The notes beneath the pieces were generated by a model. That model searched no databases and was not told the DNA's origin. It saw only the letters and a program-made list of their open reading frames with translations. This document shows positions 15,551 to 25,048 of a DNA stretch of 64,000 bases, piece after piece. Made by a program: the position numbers and the translations under genes. The DNA is from an uncultured Acidimicrobiales bacterium (GTDB taxonomy: Bacteria > Actinomycetota > Acidimicrobiia > Acidimicrobiales > SZUA-35). Position 1 is the first letter of the stretch; the number at the start of each line of letters is the position of its first letter. Location of the stretch: contig CALAJQ010000012.1 of the NCBI GenBank assembly GCA_937922785.1, positions 124,001 to 188,000 of the forward strand. Direction: 5' to 3'.

Positions 15551-16978
15551 TTAGATGGCGAACCCGCCGAGTTTAGTTTCGAGATATTCCGATATGCCCT
15601 CGGCCCCGCCCTCGCGGCCTAGGCCAGAGTCTTTCATTCCACCAAATGGCGCGGCAGCTGAGGTCGGATTGACGTCGTTGATGCCGATGATCCCGAACCG
15701 GAGACCTTCAAACGCCGTCATCGCCGTGCTTAGGTTGTTGGTGTATACATAGGCCGCAAGTCCGTAGTTGGTGTCGTTAGCTAAGGCCAGGACATCGTCG
15801 TCATCGGTGTAGGTGATCACCGGAGCAACTGGCCCGAAGGTCTCCTCTCGATAGATCTTCATTGTTGAGTCGACGCCGGTCAGAAGCGTTGGCGCATAGA
15901 AATGTCCGGCTCCAAAGTTGTCCTCTGTGAGTCGCGTGCCACCCACTAACGCACTGGCGCCTCGGGTAACGGCATCGTCCACCTGGTCAGCGACCTTGGT
16001 GACTGCCGCGGCATTCACAAGCGGCCCCACTCCCACACCCTCTTCGGTTCCGGGGCCGGCCTTAACTTTGCGAACTCTCTCCACCATCGTGGATATGAAC
16101 GCGTCCGCGGCACTTTCGTGTACGTACAGACGGTTGGGGCTGATGCAGGCCTGTCCCGAGTTGAGGAACTTCAGAGCGGCGGCGCCCTTTGCGGCTCGGA
16201 CGGGGTCGGCGTCGGGGTAGACAATGAACGGGGCGTGCCCGCCAAGTTCCACCGATACTCGCTTGAGGTTTGAGGCGGCAACACCAGCTAGCAAGCGACC
16301 CACCGCGGTTGAGCCAGTAAAGGTGACCTTGTTGACCAACTGATGGGTAGTGAAGACCTCGCCGATCGGCTTTGGGTCCAACGCTGTAACAAGGTTGATT
16401 ACCCCATCAGGTACGCCTGCTTCGGTGAGGATTTCGAAGACCGCCTTGGCGCAAAGCGGTGTGGCCTCAGCCGGCTTGAGCACGATGGTGCAGCCAGCGG
16501 CCAGGGCTGGCCCCATCTTCCGGGTCAGCATAGAGATCGGATAGTTCCATGGTGTTACCGCGGCCACTACCCCAACTGGCTGGCGTAGCGATAGGAACCG
16601 CTGGTTGGCTCTACTCGAAGGCAGCCATTCTCCAGCAACCCGTGTGGCCTCTTCGGCGTAGTACCGCAGGAAGCTGGCGGCGTAGGCCACCTCGGCCCGG
16701 CTGGCCTTTAGCGGCTTGCCTTGCTCTCGCGTCATGAGTGCAGCCAGATCTTCGGCTTGATCGTTCATAAGCTGCCAAGCTCGATACAAGATGTCGGCCC
16801 GCTCATAAGCCGTGGTCTTGCTCCAAGACCCGAAGGCGGCGTCAGCGGCGACGATCGCAGCTTCGGCGTCGGGCGCACCACCGTCAGGAACCAGCCCGAT
16901 CACTTCACCGGTTGCTGGGTTAGTTACTTCGAATTCGTTCCCTGACTCAGCAGAGCTCCATTGGCCGTTAATGAACAT
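15551..16978 (-). CDS. gabD: NAD(P)-dependent succinate-semialdehyde-type aldehyde dehydrogenase
   Basis: This 475-aa aldehyde dehydrogenase has an N-terminus (MFINGQW then NPATGEVIG) typical of succinate-semialdehyde dehydrogenases. The catalytic glutamate is Glu244 in VELGG and the catalytic cysteine is Cys278 in GQACISPNR. The C-terminus ends LGREGG then YLETK as in GabD. It would oxidise succinate semialdehyde or a similar aldehyde to the acid. It is divergent from the enoyl-CoA hydratase with a 51-bp gap. Exact substrate is inferred. Confidence 0.85.
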   Translation of the reverse strand: MFINGQWSSAESGNEFEVTNPATGEVIGLVPDGGAPDAEAAIVAADAAFGSWSKTTAYERADILYRAWQLMNDQAEDLAALMTREQGKPLKASRAEVAYAASFLRYYAEEATRVAGEWLPSSRANQRFLSLRQPVGVVAAVTPWNYPISMLTRKMGPALAAGCTIVLKPAEATPLCAKAVFEILTEAGVPDGVINLVTALDPKPIGEVFTTHQLVNKVTFTGSTAVGRLLAGVAASNLKRVSVELGGHAPFIVYPDADPVRAAKGAAALKFLNSGQACISPNRLYVHESAADAFISTMVERVRKVKAGPGTEEGVGVGPLVNAAAVTKVADQVDDAVTRGASALVGGTRLTEDNFGAGHFYAPTLLTGVDSTMKIYREETFGPVAPVITYTDDDDVLALANDTNYGLAAYVYTNNLSTAMTAFEGLRFGIIGINDVNPTSAAAPFGGMKDSGLGREGGAEGISEYLETKLGGFAI

Positions 16979-17029
16979 GTCGGCGAGGATATAAGAACGA
17001 CGGGGGAGGACCCCAAAGGAGCGATCGAA

Positions 17030-17812
17030 ATGACTTCAGACTCAAAGCAAGTTGTTAGCTATGACCAGGACGGTCATGTTGTGACTCTAACCTTGCGCAG
17101 ACCCGAGGCACGCAACGCGATAAACGGTGATGTTGCCGAGCAACTTGAGGCGGCGCTTGACCGCTATGAAGCTGACGATCAGGCTTGGGTTGCAATCTTG
17201 ACTGGCGAAGGGACCGTGTTTTGCGCGGGTGCGGACCTTAAGGAGATTGCCGCTGGCAACGCTAGACGGCTGTCTACAAAGCGGGGCGGCTTCGCCGGGT
17301 TCGTTATGAGAGAGCGGACCAAGCCAGTGATCGCAGCGATCAATGGACCCGCTCACGCTGGTGGCTGTGAGATCACGCTCGCTTGTGATCTTGTTGTTGC
17401 TGCCGACAACGCAAACTTTGCAGTCCCGGAAGTAAAGCGAGCACTAATCGCTGCCGCTGGGGCCTTGTGGAGATTGCCAAGAGCCGTGGGCCCAGCAAAG
17501 GCGGCAGAGATGATCATGACCGGCGACCCGATTTCGGCCTCGGAAGCCTTGGAAGCCGGATTGGTGAACCAAGTTGTTCCCGGCGCCCAATTGTTGACCG
17601 CGGCTCGGGCTTTGGCTGATCGCATCGCTGTTAACGCTCCGCTGGCGGTTCAAGCAAGCCGCATGGTGTCAGTGCAAGCGTTTGACTTAGACATCGCTGA
17701 GATGGCCAAGGCCAGTGGACAGGCAATGCAACAGATGATGGGCACTGATGACTTTAAGGAGGGGCCGAGGGCCTTTATTGAGAAGCGAGCGCCCAAGTGG
17801 CAAGGCCGGTAG
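17030..17812 (+). CDS. Enoyl-CoA hydratase/isomerase family protein
   Basis: This 260-aa crotonase-fold enzyme starts at ATG 17030, preceded by AAAGGAG. The longer ORF from 16961 would overlap the divergent dehydrogenase. The CoA-binding/oxyanion motif is CAGADLKEI near residues 65-73. The second oxyanion strand includes NGPAHAGGCE with catalytic-type Glu114. It would hydrate enoyl-CoAs in fatty or aromatic acid breakdown. It stands alone rather than in the paa operon. Confidence 0.88.
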   Translation: MTSDSKQVVSYDQDGHVVTLTLRRPEARNAINGDVAEQLEAALDRYEADDQAWVAILTGEGTVFCAGADLKEIAAGNARRLSTKRGGFAGFVMRERTKPVIAAINGPAHAGGCEITLACDLVVAADNANFAVPEVKRALIAAAGALWRLPRAVGPAKAAEMIMTGDPISASEALEAGLVNQVVPGAQLLTAARALADRIAVNAPLAVQASRMVSVQAFDLDIAEMAKASGQAMQQMMGTDDFKEGPRAFIEKRAPKWQGR

Positions 17813-17840
17813 GCCTTGCCACCATCGTCAGGGCAAGGCC
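17801..17840. terminator. Overlapping alternative hairpins between convergent genes
   Basis: CAAGGCC-GGTA-GGCCTTG (17801-17818) and GGCCTTGCC/GGCAAGGCC (17812-17820 with 17832-17840) share an arm and are mutually exclusive. They sit between the converging hydratase and spondin genes and have no T run. A bidirectional terminator is likely. Confidence 0.5.
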
Positions 17841-17841
17841 G

Positions 17842-19164
17842 CTAGTTGCGGGTGATGCTGATGTCCATGACCTGGCCAGACCAATCTAGAGAAGGGTCTA
17901 GGTCACCTATGCCACGAAGCGTTCGGTGGCGGCGGATAACTCCGTTTTCGGCAAGCTCAGGGTTCGATTCGGTTGCGCCTTCGCCCTCTCCGCAGAAGGG
18001 TGCAGGTACAAGGTCGGCTCGCATCTCGGTGTTTATCTCAGTACCAGCATCCAGAGCTCTCACCCAGAAGTTCCGAGTCTTGCCCGACGCGTTAGGCAGT
18101 CGCACGGAGTCGAGCCCAGCAAACCCATCGTTGGTGCAAATGACCATGGACGCAAGGCTGAACCGACGCTCTGTAGTTGTGAAGTTGAACGTGATCGATT
18201 CGCCAGGACCGATAGGGGCATCGGCCCCAACACCGCTGACTCCGAGGCCAGCTTCGTCAACCGCCGTTGAAAGCGCCGCGGCCAATCCTGCAACATCACC
18301 GTTCTCGGCAAGGCCTTGAATGGCCGGACTGGCCTTTTGGCCTCTCTGATATACATCAACACTTCGTGCGTGTGCGGCGAAGTTTGGTGGTGTCAGATAT
18401 TGGCCGTGCGTGGCATTCTTGATTGTCACTGTGTAGGTGGCAGGAGCAGGAACTCTTGTTATTGAGATCTCAGCAACTGGGCCCTTCCAATCCAATCCTG
18501 GGTCTAGGTCGCCGACGCCACGAAGCGTTCGGTGGCGGCGGATAACTCCGTTTTCGGCAAGCTCAGGGTTCGATTCGGTTGCGCCTTCGCCTTCTCCGCA
18601 GAAGGGTGCAGGTACAAGGTCGGCTCGCATCTCGGTGTTTATCTCAGTACCGGCGTCGTAGGCGCGAATAGACCGTGTTCGTGTTCTACCGTCTCGTGTT
18701 GGCAACCGGGTTGAGTCCAGTCCGGCGAATCCGTCGTTAGTGCAGATGACCATAGAGACAACACTCAGGCGTGTTGCGTCGGTGGTGAACTGAAAGCTCA
18801 CTTGTTCACCGGGAGCGATTGGTCCATCAGCGCCCACTCCGCTAGTGCCGACTCGGCCCTCGAGTAGTTGCTCAAGCTCGGCCGCAAGAACCGGCACCCC
18901 TCCGTTTTCGGCGACGGCTTGAACGCCTGGGCTTGCCTTGTGGCCTCTGCTGAACACATCAACATCGCGGTTGTGAGCAGCGAAGTTGGGTGGGGTTAGG
19001 TACTGGCCGCTTGTGAGGTTCTTGTAGGTCACCTCATAAGTGACTTGAGTGGCAGGGTCATGACCAGAGCTGGAGGCTCCAGCGCTTCCGACGCCCGCCA
19101 GCGTTCCTGTTGCGGTAACCAGCGCCAGGGCTGCCACCATCTTCGATTTCTTCAGTCGTATCAT
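17842..19164 (-). CDS. Secreted protein with two tandem spondin domains
   Basis: This 440-aa exported protein starts at the ATG ending at 19164, preceded by GGAGG 5 nt away. Residues 1-30 form a signal peptide (MIRLKKSKM then a hydrophobic core ending SAGA). Two homologous units of about 200 aa follow, each opening with YxVTxKNxTxGQYLTPPNFAAH, a pattern I associate with spondin_N domains. Each contains one Cys-bearing VICTNDGFAGLDS and one APFCGEGEGATESNPE segment. The role of bacterial spondin proteins is unclear; surface adhesion is a guess. Confidence 0.8.
   Translation of the reverse strand: MIRLKKSKMVAALALVTATGTLAGVGSAGASSSGHDPATQVTYEVTYKNLTSGQYLTPPNFAAHNRDVDVFSRGHKASPGVQAVAENGGVPVLAAELEQLLEGRVGTSGVGADGPIAPGEQVSFQFTTDATRLSVVSMVICTNDGFAGLDSTRLPTRDGRTRTRSIRAYDAGTEINTEMRADLVPAPFCGEGEGATESNPELAENGVIRRHRTLRGVGDLDPGLDWKGPVAEISITRVPAPATYTVTIKNATHGQYLTPPNFAAHARSVDVYQRGQKASPAIQGLAENGDVAGLAAALSTAVDEAGLGVSGVGADAPIGPGESITFNFTTTERRFSLASMVICTNDGFAGLDSVRLPNASGKTRNFWVRALDAGTEINTEMRADLVPAPFCGEGEGATESNPELAENGVIRRHRTLRGIGDLDPSLDWSGQVMDISITRN
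17911..18044. repeat. 134-bp near-identical repeat within the spondin gene, copy 1
   Basis: This segment matches 18517-18650 at 133 of 134 positions, the only difference I see being CCCTCTCC versus CCTTCTCC. The rest of the 606-bp unit is clearly more diverged. It encodes the C-terminal part of each spondin unit. Confidence 0.85.
18517..18650. repeat. 134-bp near-identical repeat within the spondin gene, copy 2
   Basis: This is the partner of 17911-18044 at an offset of 606 bp, equal to one domain unit of 202 codons. Identity far above that of the flanks points to recent gene conversion or recombination. Confidence 0.85.
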
Positions 19165-19360
19165 TCGGTCCTCCGACATCATCACTGACTATTTGTCAGC
19201 CAGCGTCAGCAAATCACGCTCGGTCACCGAGAGTCGCCCCCTTAAGGACTTCATAAGCCATCTGAACACCTGTTCTGACATGTGAACAAAGGCACCTTTA
19301 CGTGGCCGCAGAAGTTCGGTACCTTCACTTGTTCGGCCCCTTAGGCCGAGGCGGATAGTG

Positions 19361-22345
19361 ATGCGGAACAATCAAAAAGGGAACAAAGCGGTCCTGATCG
19401 GGGCCCTTATATCGATATTTGCGAGCTTGCTAGCAGTAGCTCCCGTCTCTGCCGCGCCCGGCGACATCTACTCCTCTACCGCAACTCTCACCGATGGAGT
19501 GGACGGTCTCGACCTAAGTCGCACAACAACGGTTGAGGCCCAGGTCTGGGCAATTGAGTCGGTCGGCGAGCTGATGTTGGTTGGCGGAGCGTTCACCCAT
19601 GTGCGTGATCGATCCAGCTTTGACCGGATAGCCCATCCATATCTCGCTGCATTTGATCCAACCACCGGCGAGTACGTCCCGTGGTTCAGAACTCAGCCGG
19701 ACGGCCCGGTGTATGAGATTCTCGACGCAGGCAACGGACGGGCAGTGCTCCTCGGCGAGTTCACGTCGGTAAACGGAGTAGCCGGAACCAACGGAGTGGC
19801 GGTAATTGATATTGCCACCGGACTTGTCGACACCACTTTCGACGTAACTCTCAATCCGCCGAACTCAGCAGCCGTGCGCGACGGCGTTATCAGTGGTGGG
19901 TTCCTATACCTCGCTGGATCGTTCGGTTCGGCACGAGTTGGTGATGTGGCGCTAGCTACTTCGGGTCTAGCGCGAATCAACATGGCCACGGGCGAACTTG
20001 ACACCGGCTTCAATCCACGGCTGACCGGCGGCGGTGCTTGGGCAGTCGATGTGGACCCGGAGACCGGGAGAGTCTTCGCCGGCGGCTACTTCTCACGAGT
20101 GAACAACGCAGTTGGCACCGAAACGTTGGTTGCACTCGATACCGACGGAAGCGTTGTCGCTGGCTGGAACCATGGGTTCCCCCACCGGCTGTGCAACCTC
20201 GGCACCTTCATAAGTTGCGGCGCTGTGACCGGCCTGGCAGTAACTGAAGGTCGGGTGTTTGTTGCCGGGGCAAAACACTTTTGGGCAGCATTGAGTGTCT
20301 CGACGGGTGAGCTTCTGGCCGATCGCGAGATCTCGAACGATGGCCAATCGGTTGATGTCGTGGATGGCATGGTGGTTGTCGGCTGTCACTGTTCGACCGG
20401 CGATGGATCAGACGAGTTTCCGGACATCGAAGACCGCTATATCCGGGTAATTGATCCTGTCAGTCTGACCGAGGTTGAAAGTCCCACCGTAAATTCCGAA
20501 GGTGGAGCGGGTGGCTGGACCGCCGAAAGTGCGCCAGACGGATGTCTTTGGGCTGGAGGCAACTTCTCGAGCACAGTTGTCGGATCTCAGGTTCCGGCAT
20601 GGAACATGCTTCGATTCTGCCCAAACGCAGGCCGCGGCACCAACCCGCAGCTGCCAGTTCCAACATCTGCCGACACTACTGCTCCGCCAAAGCTGGGAGC
20701 ACCTTCGGTCGTTTCACAGAAGGCGTCGAGCATCACTCTGGAGTGGTCAGCATCCACTGAGGAATCAGGCCAAGTGGTCTACAACGTCTACCGAAATGGC
20801 AGGCTGATAGCCCGCACTTCAGGCTCAACTTTTGTTGATCCACTACTCGACCCCAACGCCGTTTACTACTGGCAGGTGTCGGCCGAAGATCTAGCGGGCA
20901 ACCTGGGTCCCATCTCCGAGCGTTCTCGCCCAGTGGAAATTGGACCTCGATACAACGCAGCCCTAACAGGAACCGCAACTCAGTTCAACGATTTCAGTTC
21001 AGCCACAACAGCTGACAAGGCCATCGACGGCAACACAGATGGCGCCCTAGTCAACGGCAGTGTTGCAAGGACGGCCGGGCCAGTCGGCGACGGTCGCTCA
21101 TGGTGGAATCTAGATCTGGGTGCTTCAGTGGAGATTGACTTCGTTGAGGTTCACCCTCGGACTGATCCAGGATGGTTCGGTGAGACCAACAATCGACTGC
21201 GGATTTTCTACTCGGAGTCGCCCATCGCCGGTGACAACATGGCGGCGGTGTCTAACACGGGACTTCAGGTTTGGGTTGGGGATCGTCTAGGCACCGAACC
21301 CGTGATTGAGCGTGCCGAGCTGGCGACCTCAGCCCGATTCCTGCGGATGTTCAACAACAGCTCTCAGCTTGGCCTTGCTGAGGTTCGAGTCTTCACCGTG
21401 GATCCCGTTGCAGAACCTGCGGCGCCAGCGCCCGATGTTTCTGCTCCAACCGAGCCAGTATGGAGCCTGGTGCAGCGGCGGGGAGCGAATTCGGTTCTGT
21501 CTTGGGGTGGCTCTGTTGATGATGTGGGCGTTGCTTACTACGAAGTCTTCCGAGACGGCGCTTTGGTAACCCGTTCAACCAACCGCATTGTTTCGGTGGG
21601 CGTCGCCGGCCAAGCTGCATCTGCCTTTCACATCGTCGCCTATGACGCAGCCGGCAACCACAGCCGGTTGCCCGTTGATTTCCACCCGCTCACAAATGTC
21701 GAGCGATTCGTTGCCCAGCAGTATCGCGACTTTCTGAATCGTGAACCTCTGAAGGTTGAGCAGTTCGGATGGACTAAAGACATTGAAGAGGGCACTCGAA
21801 GCCGAACCGATTTGTCCACTCATCTGCTGACCTCAGCTGAATACATTGACGCTGCGCATCCGAACATTCGCCTCTACGCGGCGTACTTCAACCGCCTTCC
21901 TGACGCAACAGGTCTTAAGTATTGGATGGACGTTCGGAGACAGGGATACCCGCATGACGGTGTCTCAGATCAGTTCTCGCTGTCGGTTGAGTTCCAGAAC
22001 ACCTACGGCGACACAAGTAACGCTGAGTTCATCCGGCGGGTCTACCTAAACGTGCTGAACCGTGAACCCGACGCCGGTGGTTATGCCTACTGGCAGGATC
22101 TGATCGATCGTCAGGTAATAACGCGGGGTCAACTTATGGTGAATTTCAGTGAGTCGGCTGAATACCGCACCAAGCTGGCTCCTAGGGTGCAAGTCGTTGG
22201 TACCTACATTGCTCTACTCAACCGGATTCCCACTGCAGTTGAATTGGCTGCAGATGAGCAAAGGGTGCTTGCAGGCGACATTCCCAGGATCCTGGTTGCT
22301 CGCATCTTGGCCAGCGACGATTACTTCGACCGCTTCTCCAACTAA
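19361..22345 (+). CDS. Large secreted multidomain protein with C-terminal DUF4214
   Basis: This 994-aa exoprotein has a signal peptide (about 1-32, ending VSAAP); a GTG at 19358 is an alternative start. Domains in order are: beta-propeller-like repeats of the delta-60 type (about 40-425; pattern VLLGEFTSVNG, ARINMATGELDTGF), a fibronectin type III-like domain (436-528), a discoidin/F5-8C-like domain (530-681; KAIDGNTDG, WWNLDLG), a second FN3-like domain (691-770) and DUF4214 (780-990; REPDAGGYAYW). Such proteins are surface or secreted and bind glycans or the S-layer. Binding target is inferred from the domains only. Confidence 0.82.
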   Translation: MRNNQKGNKAVLIGALISIFASLLAVAPVSAAPGDIYSSTATLTDGVDGLDLSRTTTVEAQVWAIESVGELMLVGGAFTHVRDRSSFDRIAHPYLAAFDPTTGEYVPWFRTQPDGPVYEILDAGNGRAVLLGEFTSVNGVAGTNGVAVIDIATGLVDTTFDVTLNPPNSAAVRDGVISGGFLYLAGSFGSARVGDVALATSGLARINMATGELDTGFNPRLTGGGAWAVDVDPETGRVFAGGYFSRVNNAVGTETLVALDTDGSVVAGWNHGFPHRLCNLGTFISCGAVTGLAVTEGRVFVAGAKHFWAALSVSTGELLADREISNDGQSVDVVDGMVVVGCHCSTGDGSDEFPDIEDRYIRVIDPVSLTEVESPTVNSEGGAGGWTAESAPDGCLWAGGNFSSTVVGSQVPAWNMLRFCPNAGRGTNPQLPVPTSADTTAPPKLGAPSVVSQKASSITLEWSASTEESGQVVYNVYRNGRLIARTSGSTFVDPLLDPNAVYYWQVSAEDLAGNLGPISERSRPVEIGPRYNAALTGTATQFNDFSSATTADKAIDGNTDGALVNGSVARTAGPVGDGRSWWNLDLGASVEIDFVEVHPRTDPGWFGETNNRLRIFYSESPIAGDNMAAVSNTGLQVWVGDRLGTEPVIERAELATSARFLRMFNNSSQLGLAEVRVFTVDPVAEPAAPAPDVSAPTEPVWSLVQRRGANSVLSWGGSVDDVGVAYYEVFRDGALVTRSTNRIVSVGVAGQAASAFHIVAYDAAGNHSRLPVDFHPLTNVERFVAQQYRDFLNREPLKVEQFGWTKDIEEGTRSRTDLSTHLLTSAEYIDAAHPNIRLYAAYFNRLPDATGLKYWMDVRRQGYPHDGVSDQFSLSVEFQNTYGDTSNAEFIRRVYLNVLNREPDAGGYAYWQDLIDRQVITRGQLMVNFSESAEYRTKLAPRVQVVGTYIALLNRIPTAVELAADEQRVLAGDIPRILVARILASDDYFDRFSN

Positions 22346-22404
22346 TTCAAGCTCGCCCAGGGCGTTTTGATTAGCCCATCACATTCGCGCCACACTTTGG
22401 AGCA

Positions 22405-23874
22405 ATGACATCGCTTGATCCCCGCACCCCGGTGCTAATTGGTGCTGCCCAACTAAATGACCGGGGCGGCGAAAACGAACCAGTCGAGTTCATGGTTCGC
22501 GCCGCCGAGGGCGCCCTTGCCGACTGCGGGGGAGACATAAGGTCACAGGTTCAGTCAGTTCGCGTAATCAAGGGCATATGGCGCTACAGCGACCCTGGGG
22601 CATTGGTTGCAAAGCGTCTAGGTTTGGGAGAAGTGCACACCGGTCTGACCCGCATTGGGGGCAACGGTGTGTATGACCTCACCAATGAGACCGCCACCGA
22701 AATTCAGCAGGGACAACTTGGCGCGGCCCTTATATGTTCAGCCGAAGTGCTGAGAACAGTCCGGGCAAAGAAGGCGGCCGGTCACGAGGTGCTCCGTCTC
22801 GATGAGGCAGCCGATGCCGAGCCGGCAACGGTTTACGGCAAGGATCGGTCGATTACTTCCCCCGTTGAGGAAGCGGCAGGTTTGACCACCGCAGTGAACT
22901 TCTACGCGGCTGCTGAGACTGCGCTTAGGCACCGACTCGGCGAGCCTGCCCAAGAACATCTTTCCCGTATCGCCACGCTGTGGGCTGGTGCAAGTGCGGT
23001 CGCTCGAAACAACCCGTCAGCATGGATACAAGCAAGCCAGGATCCCGAAGCTCTGGCCTCGATTCATGCCAAGAACCGAATGGTCGCAGCGCCCTATCCA
23101 AAGATGTTGACTGCCAACATCAACGTGGACCAGGCCGCGGCAGTCGTGATGTGTTCTGTGGAGGTAGCCGAAGCTGCGGGCATCAGTCGAGACCGTTGGG
23201 TGTTCCCATGGTCAGGGAGCGGTGCCTCAGATCACTGGAGTCTCTTCGAGCGGTATCGATTCGACGGTTCACCCGCAATGCGGCTTTCGGGCCAAACCGC
23301 TCTTGGTCTTGCTGGCGTCGGGGCCGATGAGGTGGACTTGCTTGATCTCTACTCGTGCTTTCCTGTGGCGGTCCAACTTGCCCAAGAAGAGCTTGGAATT
23401 GATCCTGGACGTCCGTTCACGATCACTGGCGGGCTTACCTTTGCTGGCGGGCCACTGAACAGCTACTGCCTCCACGCTCTTGCCCGCTCTATAGAACTGT
23501 TACGAGAGTCTTCTGGCACAACCGCACTTCTAACCGGCAACGGCGGTTATTTCACCAAGCACTCGGCGATGGTGCTGGGTTCGGACCCATCCGAAGCACC
23601 ATTTAGGGCTGAGTCGCCACAAGCCGAAGTTGATGCGTTGCCCTCTCGCCCAATGCCGGGCACTGCCTCCGAGGGCCAGATCGAGGCATACACAGTTACC
23701 TACAATCGTGAAGGGCCCGACCGAGCGATCGTGGCCGTCTTGGACAGCGATGGGGCAAGACATCTAACCAACAGTCGTGACGAGGCCCTGATGATTGCGC
23801 TTGGAAGTAACGACCTTTGCGAAACGCGCGTTCAAATCGATCAATCTACCGAGGTGCCAACAGTCCATGTCTAA
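22405..23874 (+). CDS. Thiolase-superfamily acetyl-CoA acetyltransferase-like protein
   Basis: This 489-aa thiolase-fold protein has an N-terminus (TPVLIGAAQLNDR) typical of the actinobacterial thiolase-like group. Downstream are YSCFPVAVQ and the thiolase-like motif GGLTFAGGPLNSY. An extra C-terminal OB/DUF35-like domain (about 405-489, including EAYTVTYNREG) is part of this subfamily. It would act in acyl-CoA chain cleavage or formation, but the classical active-site Cys context is not obvious in the N-half. The stop overlaps the epoxide hydrolase start by 8 nt, indicating a common operon. Confidence 0.82.
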   Translation: MTSLDPRTPVLIGAAQLNDRGGENEPVEFMVRAAEGALADCGGDIRSQVQSVRVIKGIWRYSDPGALVAKRLGLGEVHTGLTRIGGNGVYDLTNETATEIQQGQLGAALICSAEVLRTVRAKKAAGHEVLRLDEAADAEPATVYGKDRSITSPVEEAAGLTTAVNFYAAAETALRHRLGEPAQEHLSRIATLWAGASAVARNNPSAWIQASQDPEALASIHAKNRMVAAPYPKMLTANINVDQAAAVVMCSVEVAEAAGISRDRWVFPWSGSGASDHWSLFERYRFDGSPAMRLSGQTALGLAGVGADEVDLLDLYSCFPVAVQLAQEELGIDPGRPFTITGGLTFAGGPLNSYCLHALARSIELLRESSGTTALLTGNGGYFTKHSAMVLGSDPSEAPFRAESPQAEVDALPSRPMPGTASEGQIEAYTVTYNREGPDRAIVAVLDSDGARHLTNSRDEALMIALGSNDLCETRVQIDQSTEVPTVHV

Positions 23875-25003
23875 CATTCGTCCATTCAAAATCGACATCC
23901 CCGACTCCGATCTTGAAGATCTCAAGGCCAGACTAGGAAACACTCGCTGGCCCGAAGCTGAGTTGGTTGAGGACTGGTCCCAAGGTGCTCCGCTTGGCTA
24001 TGTGCGCGAGCTAGCTGACTATTGGCTAGACACCTACGACTGGCGTGCCCGCGAGGCGATGTACAACCGCTTCGACCACTTCAAGACCGAGTTGTCTGGT
24101 CTGGACATCCACTTCATTCATCAACGCTCGCCCCACGAAGATGCCCTTCCGCTCTTGATCACTCACGGTTGGCCAGGCTCTATAGCTGAATTCAACAAGG
24201 TGATCGATCCTTTAACTAACCCAACCAAGTTCGGTGGCAGCGCCAGCGATGCCTTCCACGTTGTGTGTCCTTCCCTACCTGGTTTCGGATTCTCTGGTAA
24301 GCCCACTACGACGGGTTGGGGTATCGAGAAGATTGCAAGCGCCTGGAACGACCTAATGGCTCGGCTCGGCTACAACAGCTACATGGCCCAGGGAGGCGAC
24401 TGGGGTTCGGCAGTCACAACTGAGATCGGCCGGCTGGTCGGTGGCTGTATAGGCATTCACACGAACATGCCTATTGCCAGGCCGATCGGGGCTGATCTTG
24501 CCGCGCCCAGCCCTGCGGCCCAGAACGCGATGAAGGCGCTGGGCTTCTACCAAGAATGGGACTCGGGCTATTCCAAACAGCAAGCCACAAGACCCCAAAC
24601 ACTGGGTTACGGGCTGGTCGATTCTCCTGTCGGGCAGATGGCTTGGATCATGGAGAAGTTCTACTTCTGGACTGACAACGACGGACCCAATCCCGAAAGT
24701 GCGGTGTCGAAAGATGAGATTCTCGACAACGTCATGTTGTATTGGCTGCCAGCGACAGCCGCCTCGTCGGGCCGTCTGTATTGGGAGAGCTTCGGCAAGG
24801 GCAGCAGCACAACACGGGTAGAGCTTCCTACTGGTGTTGCCGCGTTCCCTAAGGAAATCTTGCCTGCGGTCAGGGAGTGGTGTGAGCGAATCTACAACGT
24901 CACTCACTGGACTGATATGGAGGTCGGTGGCCACTTCGGAGCGCTGGAGCAACCCGACCTTTACATCGCTGACGTCACGAAGTTCGCGGCGACCATCCGC
25001 TGA
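23867..25003 (+). CDS. Epoxide hydrolase (EHN-type alpha/beta hydrolase)
   Basis: This 378-aa enzyme starts at ATG 23867, overlapping the thiolase stop; a longer ORF from 23795 is out of family. Residues about 1-110 form the N-terminal epoxide hydrolase (EHN) domain. HGWPG (100-104) is the oxyanion motif. The nucleophile is Asp178 in GGDWGS and the catalytic base is His356 in GGHFGALE. It would convert epoxides to diols in detoxification or catabolism. The SCO6745-like gene is 45 bp downstream. Confidence 0.9.
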   Translation: MSNIRPFKIDIPDSDLEDLKARLGNTRWPEAELVEDWSQGAPLGYVRELADYWLDTYDWRAREAMYNRFDHFKTELSGLDIHFIHQRSPHEDALPLLITHGWPGSIAEFNKVIDPLTNPTKFGGSASDAFHVVCPSLPGFGFSGKPTTTGWGIEKIASAWNDLMARLGYNSYMAQGGDWGSAVTTEIGRLVGGCIGIHTNMPIARPIGADLAAPSPAAQNAMKALGFYQEWDSGYSKQQATRPQTLGYGLVDSPVGQMAWIMEKFYFWTDNDGPNPESAVSKDEILDNVMLYWLPATAASSGRLYWESFGKGSSTTRVELPTGVAAFPKEILPAVREWCERIYNVTHWTDMEVGGHFGALEQPDLYIADVTKFAATIR

Positions 25004-25048
25004 GGTAATTCGCCCGAACTCACTGGAGTCACCTACTGTCGGACACCA

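Noticed and set aside
19189-19371. Minus-strand ORF of 60 aa before the DUF4214 gene
   Set aside because: It overlaps the start of the large exoprotein gene, has no ribosome site and no recognisable pattern.
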